Below, piece by piece: positions 8,118 through 15,104 of a stretch of DNA of 15,104 bases. The stretch's first letter is position 1. Every line of letters begins with the position of its first letter. Under the pieces are notes generated by a model. The model saw nothing but the letters and a program-made list of their open reading frames with translations. It did not search any database and was not told where the DNA came from. Made by a program: the position numbers and the translations under genes. The DNA comes from Saccoglossus kowalevskii (Eukaryota > Hemichordata > Enteropneusta > Harrimaniidae), in contig NW_003138325.1 of NCBI RefSeq assembly GCF_000003605.2, positions 75,093-90,196 on the forward strand, read 5' to 3'.

Positions 8118-9310
8118 CGAGGGGCGTTCAATAAGTAATACTCCTGATCCATTTCCCATAGCAGGAAATTAATGAAACTTGGCACAGTTATTAGTCTTTC
8201 TCCACATAGGAACCACCCAGAGTTATGCATTTCTCCCATCGTTTGATGCAGCTCTGGGCACCGATTTTGTAGAACACCCCAGGTTGGTCCTCCAACCGCG
8301 TCGTAACTCATCTGGGAAACGCTTTCCTTTCAAAAACAACTTCATGGCTGGGAAGAAATGAAAGTTAGAGGGTGCAAGGTCAGGAGAGTAAGGGGGATGG
8401 GGGAGGACATCATAGCGTTGTCCTGCAGAAGGAGGATACCTTTGCTGATCTTGCCCCGCCTCTTGATTTTGATAGCTTCTCTTAATTTCATCAAAATTGA
8501 AGCGTAATAGGCTCCTGTAATTGTGGTGCCCTTTGCCGGGAAATCTGTCGTCACTACTCCGTCCTGTCCCAGAAGACTGTGAGCATGACCTTGCCAGCGG
8601 AGGGCTGCACCCTTGCCGTCTTTGGAGGTGGTGAATCCAAGTGCTTCCATTGCATTGACTGGGCTTTGGTCTCTGGATCATAGTGATGGGCCCAAGTTTC
8701 ATCCTATGTAATCAGTCTTTTGAAAAACTTTGACTTATCGTTTTGGCACATCTCCAAATTCATCCTCGAGCAGTCGACGCGTTCTTGCTTCTGGAAAGGT
8801 GTGAGCAACCTGGGAATCCATCTGGCAGACACCTTATGCATATGCAAATGATCATGAGTGATAGTTTCCACAGACTCTGTACTAATCTTGATCTTGGGCT
8901 ATTTGGCGAATAGTAATGCGTAGATCTTCCAAAATGGCTGCTTCAACTTGACGAACAGATGCCTCATCAATGGCAGAAGAGGGACGACCAGGTCTGGGAG
9001 CTGGTTCCACAGACATCCGGCCATGTTTGAATTCACGATGCCAGCGTTTTACAAGGTCATATGATCGGGCATCATCATCATAAGTTTCTTTCATTTCATC
9101 AAAAGTCCTTACAAAAAACAGATCACTGCGCAGCTGGCTCCATTTCACACCTGACTCGGTTCAAACACCAGTAAATCAGAAACCACAATTAGTTCAGAGC
9201 TGTTGTTTGCAACATAACCCATAGAGATGTAAATCATTACGCATGCAAAATTTCATCTAGATCTGACAACTGGAAGTGGGTCACGGGCATTACTTATTGA
9301 ACGCCCCTCG
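8118..9310 (-). mobile_element. Mariner-family DNA transposon, full-length ends, inactive
   Basis: The terminal inverted repeats are perfect for 22 bp: they open CGAGGGGCGTTCAATAAGTA at 8118, and the complementary end closes at 9310. TA duplications sit at 8116-8117 and 9311-9312. The 1193 bp length is typical of mariner, whose single gene encodes a DD34D transposase. The gene lies on the minus strand and is broken in several places (see the transposase entry). Ends and target duplication are intact, so a transposase supplied elsewhere might still recognise it, but it cannot move itself. It is inserted in spacer and interrupts no identifiable gene. Confidence 0.92.
8191..9148 (-). pseudogene. 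Mariner transposase pseudogene (DD34D family)
   Basis: Read on the minus strand from about 9148. The first block ends near 8882 and holds the N-terminal helix-turn-helix region (SYDLVKRWHREFKHGRMSVE, then PRPGRPS). A frameshift then leads to a block with KVSARWIPRLLTP, an in-frame TAG at 8704-8706, and the first catalytic Asp (DETW, codon 8701-8703). After another frameshift the second Asp lies in LLLQDNA (codon 8420-8422). About 47 bp are missing after it. The HPPYSPDLAPSN block follows, in which the usual third Asp is Asn (codon 8364-8366). A last frame change leads to the normal C-terminus (KRWEKCITLGGSYVEKD) with stop at 8191-8193. At least three frameshifts, one stop, one deletion and loss of the third Asp make it non-functional. 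The spacing between the first two Asp codons (about 93 residues) fits mariner. Confidence 0.88.
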
Positions 9311-9312
9311 TA

Positions 9313-11050
9313 AATACACATTGAACATATGGACAGTGGCACAATCCCCAATGTTTTGATAAAACTGTCCTCCGCGTGCCCGACATAACTTCTCTGGTTA
9401 TCTTTTCGCAGTTGACCAATCCTACGCGCTAGTTATGGTCACGTGTCGAGCCAGCGCGTTGTGCCAGAGACTCTATCGCTGTTGTTGTTTCACTTTTCCA
9501 GTTACATGGACTATAATATTTCGATTACCTTATTTACTTTCTGTATAAATAAACAAACATAACTAGAATCAGTATCCATGGTTGACGCGAAACTGAACAT
9601 ACACAGGTTTGTTTTTAAAAAAACGAAAATATGCTTTCCCACAGGGACCAGTAACCTGCGTTTTTTTATTCAGTTAGAGATGGTTATGAGAAATTCTTAG
9701 GATGGTGTTTTTTTATTTTTTTTTCAAACGCGTGTATATCTCTTTTTGTAATGTTTGTTTCTTTTTGTGATTTTTCCTCTGCAATGACCAATCCCCCGCT
9801 AGTTACAGTAACTGCTTTGATGAATGAGTTAAACATATGTGGCATAATTCAGTGTATTGATACTATCGAGGAAAGTTGCAACATTGTCGATTAAGGGGCG
9901 TACATTTAAAATGGCATCATTCTCGCATTGCATTCATCGTTGTGAGACTTATGCTTGTATGAGTAAAGAGTCCGGTGCGCCTCTATGCGCAACAAATATA
10001 GTCCCCTATTCAAGCCACCCACCTTACAGTATTTATTTTCTTGGCGAATATAAACACACAATTCAATTCATATCAACGATGAATCCATCCGATGTTTCCT
10101 CCCAACAATCTTAAACCTTTAGACTCATGCACTTAATAAATTGACGTTTTCCTACCCTCGTTCGATATATTTATTTTGATAATTATAACAAAATGAGGTT
10201 TGGATCCAGAGCGTAAACAAAGCAACACAATGGTTTATATCGACATCATGAGAAATACGTGGTGTTTGTTTTTAGAATTTCAATCCCAGTATCTTAGAGC
10301 AGCCGTGTCCATTTGCATGACTGTACACTGCAGGGCTGGAGTTGCGTGTAAAACAAAAGTTGCTGTTTCATCGTCATTGATATTTCACCGCCATATCTCA
10401 GTTCGTTCGGTGGCAGCTATTTTTAATTTCACGCGCTTAACTTTAATTCCTAGAAGGGCTATAGCGAGTATAGGACACACTTAAGTTGGGATGACGTCAT
10501 GGCAAGAACTTCCTCGAACGTTTAGTAGTTATAAAGAGTTTACCCTTGAAAACAAAACTCACACAACCTGAACCAAGATTATTCTCGACGTATTCAAACC
10601 GTATCCATGATCAAATATGGAAAATATTAATATTTGTATTGGCTGAAGCGAGTTGAGATATCCCCGTACGCGACCAGTTGCCATTACAAGCAATGATTAT
10701 GTGTTGATTGGCTGAATAATGGGTGTTGCGTAAAATTCCATAAGTACTATATTGAATATTGTGAGTAATATGATTTTGCCGTCCACGCTTTTAGTTTGCC
10801 AATATTGTGTGAGGTACATTGTATCTATAGACTGTGTATTCATTGGTAATCTTCAATGAACACATAAAATTAAGGTCGGTTTCTAGTGGGCACATCCATC
10901 GCGCGCCCCAACCCCAACTAAAATTTACATACTCACACCCGCATATATATCTCATAGCGCAACATGGTATAGGTGTCATTGTAAAGATGCACCAACCCCT
11001 GACCAGAGATCCCGAGCATGTATTTAGAACCAAATACACATATCACTTGG
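9313..11050. other. Non-coding spacer
   Basis: Open frames at 9857-10114 and 10200-10484 on the plus strand and 10791-11039 on the minus strand lack recognisable domains and have random-looking composition. Notable items are two diverged copies of TGACCAATCC..CGCTAGTTA (about 9412-9434 and 9784-9806), a GTCACGTG E-box at 9438-9445, poly-T runs near 9660 and 9710-9724, and a CRE palindrome at 10492-10499. Confidence 0.45.
10492..10499. promoter_or_regulatory. CRE-like palindrome TGACGTCA
   Basis: Third perfect CREB/ATF consensus palindrome of the window. No start site is supported next to it. Confidence 0.3.
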
Positions 11051-11054
11051 TTGA

Positions 11055-11316
11055 AGGGTGGTGGTCGTCGCGCCGCGTATGTGCGACATTTGTGTTGATA
11101 AACATTGATTTTCCCACAATCCAATGCGCTCTTCTAATGGAAATCACAAGTATGAGGTTTGACCTGGGCGCGACTTGCACTAATTACCGCCGGTGACTCC
11201 TTCGATACCTTTCATTCACAATACCTAATTAAAGCTAAGTAGCGTCTTAGTTTGTACTCGTTTATCTCAGTCAAAGTCGCCATCTGTGTTTATATGAGAC
11301 CCATATCTCGCACATG
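11055..11316. mobile_element. TTAA-type non-autonomous transposon, copy C (right end lost)
   Basis: This is a second copy of the 7170-7468 element in the same orientation. The left end is decayed (TTGA at 11051-11054 in place of TTAA, then AGGGTGGTGGTCGTCGCGCC). About 150 bases from GTCGTCGCGC onward differ from copy B at about six positions. The rest shows more changes and several short deletions. Similarity stops at CTCGCACATG (about 11316), before the right inverted repeat, which is replaced by unrelated sequence. The copy is therefore truncated and immobile. It also explains why short minus-strand frames near 7250 and 11100 share a peptide (KINVYQHKCRTYAARR). Confidence 0.85.
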
Positions 11317-11574
11317 AGATAAATCAGCTGAAGCGCAGTTAGCTGGCCTCTGTCATTTTTAACACCAACTGTACTGGGGGGGGATTTCACAGACATCGAA
11401 CCATTGCAAAAATGTATAATTACATACTTGTTAAAAATGTAGTATTTTAGTCGAACTGACAGTTTTTTTTTTGGAAATGAAGAGATCCTTGTCCAATCAG
11501 CGCCAAGTCAACATTTGCAATGGCATACTATGGTAGTTTTGATACTCACTCTAGCAAATGAAAATACGAATCGC
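11317..11574. other. Spacer
   Basis: This stretch holds a G8 tract at about 11377 and a T10 tract near 11463. No gene is seen. Confidence 0.5.
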
Positions 11575-11611
11575 ATGATTTAATGATTTAATGATTAATT
11601 TAATTGATTTA
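11575..11611. repeat. 8 bp microsatellite (ATGATTTA)n, decaying
   Basis: Two exact ATGATTTA units are followed by ATGATTAA and further TTTAATTG/ATTTAA variants. The variants suggest an ageing slippage tract. Confidence 0.6.
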
Positions 11612-13720
11612 ACAATCTTTATTCAGTTTGCGTGAGATTTGTAAAAGTTCTCAAACAATACAATTCATAAAAAAATTCAGGAGATCTCTAGCAGTCACGG
11701 TGGTGTCATCATGGCCGAAGAGGTTCATCGTAATGAGTCACCATGTCCTCTTGGGAGTTATTGTGCTTGGCGAATCAGACACAGTTGACTCCGACACGTC
11801 AAGCGTTTACCCATAGTACATACAAGAAGCAATCACGCTCTTAGCGGAGGTATATCTATATAGATTTATGTTTGTCTGTGGAATATTTAGTTAGTTTAAG
11901 TTACGGATGCTGAGATCACGGGTCACTGTGGTCAAACGACCTGTATCCCATTTTAAAAGAATGTCTTCACAAGCCATATTTCTTTTCACGCGTGAGTTAT
12001 GTATACTAATATCACATGCCCGATTTCCTAATATCTATTTCTGACACTTTCACCATCAGATACTAGATACCACCTGATTTAAATTATAAATCGTTTTTTT
12101 TTTCAAAGCTCCCAAATAAAGGGTTCCCATTTGAGGGGATGCATGCACCTCTATGGTTCCAAGCCATCGATCCATGCGCCAGTGACGATAACAACGAAAG
12201 AACAAACTATTCCGACTCTGTTGGTATTTAGTTCATTTTTGTTCGCCACAAGACTTGTCATTTTTTGAAGTATGGGTGACAATGAGGCTTACACAGTAAC
12301 CAGCGTTTTAAAATTTTTATAAAGCAAAAACAACATTGACATTCAGGATTCAAGCTTTAGATGGCCCTGTTTACCGCCAATTTTTGTTCACTTTATTCTG
12401 TCGGCGTTTCTGTCTTATGTTTCCTAAACTATACAATGGAAGGCACAAACCTGGGGATGTTATAAACGTTTTATAAATATTTATATAAATCAAAATGACT
12501 GGTAGAATTTAAATTAACCAATCCAGAAACCAAAGTCACGTGACCGAGTGACGTAATTTGAAAACATTCTAACATTCGTTTTCTGTAAACAAGTCTTCAT
12601 TACGCCATGCCCATACATTCTGTCTGCTTAGACTTACTAGTACATATTTGAGATGTTTCTGGCATTTCTCGCTGCTTCTGTGCAAATTTCTAACAAAGGA
12701 AACAGTTTTTTTTTATTTGCCTAACTTTTGAGAGTAAAAGGAAACCTCTGCTTTAGGGTCACGAGCGTAAACGCTGACGTCATGTAACTAAGGGAAATAG
12801 AACAAGCAACGAAAAAGTGACGGACCAATCAGTATGCCGGAACCATTACTAATTACCTGCCTCTTTTGGCTTGCTGCGCCATGACACTTGAAGCGGGAAC
12901 CAGCCAACGGTGGGTGATCACAGTTGCTATGTCACTCGGAGGCGTGTGCACCCATTATGGGCGTAGACCACGTGGAGTGCTCAAGCCAATCATTATTAAA
13001 TATTTGATTTTGAATGAAAGCTGGTGATCAGTATTTACAAACTGTTATAAATATGTTTATAACCTATGGGCATACCTTTCTGTTTTTCCGTACTCCGCGA
13101 GGCCAATCAATTCAATTCAATGATTTGAGACTTTACTTGTATGAACAAATATACAGCGATCCACATTAAAATGAAAAAAAAAATTACATAAATTAGGATT
13201 TGTACATGAGGTAATTATCTAATGTGAAAGTGCATATATACGACATATGAATTTATAAATCGGATTTCTCAATAGTTTTAATAGTTTAAAAAACAATGGA
13301 GTTTTTTTTTTTTTAGAAAGTTTTTTTCCTGGGTGGCGGACATAGGATAACAGGGAGATCACAACTAGTAGCAGCCCACCCTGGTATAACGTGCAATGTT
13401 AAATTTTTTTCTGTCCACTTCTGTAAATAAAGCTGCCACATCTATGGCTCATCCATCATTATTGAATGAATGAAGTGTAATGGAATGTATTCAATGGAAT
13501 GAGGGTATAATAAAGACCGGCAACGGATGTGGATGAGTGGAGGGAGCCCCCAACGGTCTAGCAACAACGGGACCTAACCTAATCCAAATAAATATTGGGC
13601 TCACTAACTGCAAATTTCCATCAACTTATAAATTACCCCGCGGGTAAACATGTCGAATGGGGTGTTCTCTTTCTTTAGATTAAGATTCAACGACCCGCTT
13701 CACCAAGTGAAAAATACAGT
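11612..13720. other. Non-coding spacer
   Basis: No coding frame is supported over about 2.1 kb. The frame at 11628-11816 is short and unrecognised. The stretch contains poly-T tracts (12093, 12706, 13302), a GTCACGTGAC palindrome at 12535-12544, a CRE at 12775-12782 near CCAAT-like sequence, and AATAAA near 13426. The area 12740-12980 is richer in CpG-containing motifs than its surroundings and could be a distal regulatory segment, but that is a guess. Confidence 0.4.
12775..12782. promoter_or_regulatory. CRE-like palindrome TGACGTCA
   Basis: Fourth perfect CREB/ATF consensus palindrome. It lies about 45 bases left of a GACCAAT motif and about 190 bases left of a CCACGTGG E-box, which is a more promoter-like setting than the other three. 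Confidence 0.35.
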
Positions 13721-13762
13721 AACTCGTGTTACAGTTCCCGAATACACATTTTAGATAAATCA

Positions 13763-13774
13763 CGCCCTCTAGTG
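13763..13774 (-). promoter_or_regulatory. CTCF-like core motif
   Basis: The minus strand reads CACTAGAGGGCG, close to the conserved core of the bilaterian CTCF motif (CCACTAGRKGGCG). It lies about 245 bases upstream of the chosen start codon of the right-edge gene, where an insulator or promoter-proximal site would be plausible. A single motif match is weak evidence. Confidence 0.35.
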
Positions 13775-13868
13775 ACAAAACGCGTCAGTGTTATGACTAT
13801 GCCGAAGCACAGCACGGTACGAGGTTTTACCCAGAATTCAACACGTTCTGTACCAACGCATATTGCTA

Positions 13869-13903
13869 TGCGCAGAACTGCAATTCTGGCATCGTTCTGC
13901 GCA
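13869..13903. promoter_or_regulatory. Perfect 10 bp inverted repeat upstream of the gene
   Basis: TGCGCAGAAC (13869-13878) and its exact complement GTTCTGCGCA (13894-13903) are separated by 15 bases. Both arms contain TGCGCA, half of an NRF-1-type site. The structure lies 107-141 bases upstream of the ATG at 14010, so it may act as a paired protein site or as an RNA hairpin if transcribed. Confidence 0.45.
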
Positions 13904-13929
13904 AAAATCGTTTTTAGCGCTTGAGTTGT

Positions 13930-13936
13930 TTCCGGG
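13930..13936. promoter_or_regulatory. ETS-like site (TTCCGGG)
   Basis: TTTCCGGGTT resembles the ETS/GABPA core CCGGAA read on the minus strand as ACCCGGAAA. ETS and NRF-1-like sites without a TATA box are common in promoters of housekeeping genes, which fits its place about 75 bases before the start codon. Confidence 0.3.
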
Positions 13937-14009
13937 TTAGCCTTCCATGTGCTTATCGTGCAATTTATTGTACCAATATCACATTTTCTGGACGTATTCC
14001 TACACAATC

Positions 14010-14569
14010 ATGCTAAGAGTATCTAAAAGAGTCAAGGAGGCAAGTTTAGCCGCAAAATTACGTGGGAAATTGGCTTCAACTGCTCACTCGATCGCCGATG
14101 TTGTCCGTCGGCACACAAGGTCGTTCGCTTTCTTTCTTCCGAGACTTTGACTCGAATATTCGGGTTTTGTTGCTTTTTTAATGACAGTGATGACTATATA
14201 TCACAGTTCGAGAAAGTTAAAACGATGTGCTCACTTCGAATGGTTTGTAGGCGATTTTATGCTATCGCGTCGAATGATTTGTTCGTTATGGGAATGACGG
14301 CAAGCTCTATTGCCAGCTGTGCTTTTCACAGATTTAAGCTGATGAAGGCGAGATCGCTCGTTGCTAATGAAATAGGGCAACTTTCCGATTTGATCATTCA
14401 AAAAGGGCCATCTCAAGTAAGACAAGTGGTGAGAAATTTGCTGGAAAATTTAAAGGGTCACGAATGGGATGATTCAAAGAAATATTTGGAAGTCTCTCTT
14501 GCAGTTCTATTTAGCACGAAAAGATCAGCAATTTCTAAGAAAGCCACTGGGAGTCGAGCCTACGATTAA
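14010..14569 (+). CDS. 5' part of an unrecognised gene (two-exon model)
   Basis: The ATG at 14010 has A at -3 and was preferred over the ATG at 13947, which has T there. Exon 1 (14010-14119) encodes a basic, Ala/Ser-rich N-terminus (MLRVSKRVKEASLAAKLRGK) resembling a mitochondrial presequence, though it holds a Glu and an Asp. A GT-AG intron at 14120-14187 restores the frame of exon 2 (14188 onward), which continues SDDYISQFEKVK. Exon 2 includes SLRMVCRRFYAIASNDLF, faintly like the end of an F-box, and a helix-rich stretch (LSDLIIQKGPSQVRQVVRNL). The frame closes at TAA 14567-14569, overlapping an AATAAA at 14569-14574. Coding-like sequence in another frame follows immediately, so this stop may be a frameshift or the reading of an unspliced intron. 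A shorter alternative starts at the ATG at 14225. Function is unknown. Confidence 0.5.
14120..14187 (+). other. Putative 68 bp intron
   Basis: The donor is CACAAG|GTCGTTC and the acceptor is TTTTTTAATGACAG|T with a T-rich run before it. Removal joins AG from exon 1 with T from exon 2 to form a Ser codon, and both sides remain open. A match in phase is expected one time in three by chance, so this is suggestive only. Confidence 0.4.
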
Positions 14570-14856
14570 ATAAAGATAAAACATTTGCCAAATCAGTATT
14601 ATCTGTATCATTTTTCAAGGAAGCCATTACATCAGATATTCTGCCTCCTTCTGTTAAATTGGCTTTATTAGCAGCACCATCTTCCCAGAAATTAGATCAG
14701 ACTACAAATGACACTAAATTATGGAATGATTCTGAAGCAGAACACATATTTATCCATCTAGGGGCCGGTCTATCTGAATCTGACAATGATGGTTTAGAGA
14801 AATCTCTGAGAACACAAGAAAATGTTTCAAGAATTCTCAAATTAACCACTTTGTGA
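14539..14856 (+). CDS. Second coding-like block of the right-edge gene, different frame
   Basis: The frame is open from 14539 (after a TAA at 14536-14538) to TGA at 14854-14856. From about 14569 it reads NKDKTFAKSVLSVSFFKEAI, then ILPPSVKLALLAAPSSQKLD and on to ENVSRILKLTTL. Composition is balanced and protein-like, with alternating helical and acidic polar stretches that would suit an alpha-helical repeat protein. There is no ATG at its start, so it must be entered from the previous block by splicing or by a one-base shift. It overlaps the first frame by 31 bases and no intron fits inside that overlap. I do not recognise the family. Confidence 0.45.
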   Translation, partial: ESHWESSLRLNKDKTFAKSVLSVSFFKEAITSDILPPSVKLALLAAPSSQKLDQTTNDTKLWNDSEAEHIFIHLGAGLSESDNDGLEKSLRTQENVSRILKLTTL

Positions 14857-14861
14857 AATAA

Positions 14862-15104
14862 TTTGAAATGGTGTCAGAAACTGCCTCTCAAAATAAAAAG
14901 GGCTGGTTTGTTCATGATATTGAAGGCCTGGTTTGGAGAAGTGTCCTCAACATATTGACTGAAAAGAAATTGGATTATGACCTTGATGATGAAAATGAGA
15001 GACAGAAGTTAGAAATAGTTGTAGTGAAGGTGGCCACACTTTCCAAGATTTCAAGGGAGTGTCCCAAAATTTCAAAGTATTTGCCATCAGTGGTGCTATA
15101 CGTC
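14862..15104 (+). CDS. Third coding-like block, continues past the right edge
   Basis: The frame is open from 14862 (after TAA at 14859-14861) to the window edge with no stop. From 14868 it begins MVSETASQNKKGWFVHDIEG, then LVWRSVLNILTEKK, an acidic YDLDDENER segment, and KLEIVVVKVATLSKISRECP. The alternating hydrophobic and charged pattern suggests paired helices, as in HEAT or armadillo-type proteins, but no signature is certain. Entry could be through an AG acceptor at 14874-14877 (GTGTCAG). A phase-1 donor before it would be needed, and candidates in the preceding block (GT at 14766 or 14791) are weak. A frameshift is the alternative. This block has the clearest coding character at the right edge. 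Confidence 0.55.

Noticed and set aside
8179-8361. Plus-strand frame within the mariner.
   Set aside because: It is the antisense shadow of the transposase C-terminal region.
9857-10114. 85-codon plus-strand frame.
   Set aside because: No family pattern, and no supporting promoter or signal context. Treated as chance.
10200-10484. 94-codon plus-strand frame.
   Set aside because: The composition looks random, no domain is recognisable, and splice or poly-A context is absent. A frame of this length is expected by chance in 15 kb.
7054-11124. Short minus-strand frames near 7250 and 11100 share a conserved-looking peptide, as if a gene were duplicated.
   Set aside because: The similarity comes from the two copies of the same non-coding TTAA element. 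It extends beyond the frames and includes indels that ignore codons.
13341-13360. Sequence resembling the I-SceI homing endonuclease site (TAGG.ATAACAGGG).
   Set aside because: One base is missing in the core and the end differs. No homing endonuclease gene or intron is nearby, so it is likely chance.
13729-14007. 92-codon minus-strand frame next to the right-edge gene.
   Set aside because: It covers the CTCF-like site and the perfect inverted repeat of the promoter region and shows no domain. The plus-strand gene explains the area better.

Overview
The window looks like nuclear DNA of a metazoan, most likely a marine invertebrate. It is AT-rich, has no operon-like packing, and its long spacers are full of poly-A/T, poly-C and microsatellite runs. 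It carries a decayed mariner transposon, a LINE fragment and several short non-autonomous DNA transposons (MITE-like). The phylum cannot be fixed from the sequence. I found no tRNA, rRNA, CRISPR array, bacterial gene or viral gene.

Layout: 1-280 is a degenerate tandem array (period about 50 bp) that runs off the left edge. 480-1062 (minus) is the broken C-terminal end of a LINE-type ORF2 protein. 1063-2520 is non-coding, with a G-quadruplex-prone C tract and two perfect CRE-like sites. 2522-2875 is a 33-34 bp repeat whose period keeps an 11-codon rhythm on the minus strand. 3746-3930 and 6713-6919 are two short elements with TA duplications and a CTGTAAAA-type terminus. 4352-4507, 7170-7468 and 11055-11316 are three TTAA-associated elements with related GC-rich terminal inverted repeats; the last two are copies of one element. 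8118-9310 is a complete-ended but inactivated mariner with its transposase on the minus strand. 4865-4918 looks like a retroposon 3' tail. Most of 9313-13700 is spacer.

The only convincing cellular gene begins near 14010 on the plus strand and runs off the right edge. Three coding-like blocks lie in three different frames (14010-14569, 14539-14856, 14862-15104). A 68 bp GT-AG intron at 14120-14187 joins the first exon to the second in phase. The later frame changes must be further small introns, real frameshifts (a pseudogene) or assembly errors. I do not recognise the protein family. Upstream of it lie a CTCF-like motif, a perfect 10 bp inverted repeat (TGCGCAGAAC) and an ETS-like site, which fits a TATA-less promoter.

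The main theme is layered transposon debris around a single gene start. No clear new biological system is visible. The strongest points to follow up are the TTAA element family, the CTGTAAAA element with its repeated internal motif, the 33 bp in-frame repeat, and the identity and integrity of the right-edge gene.
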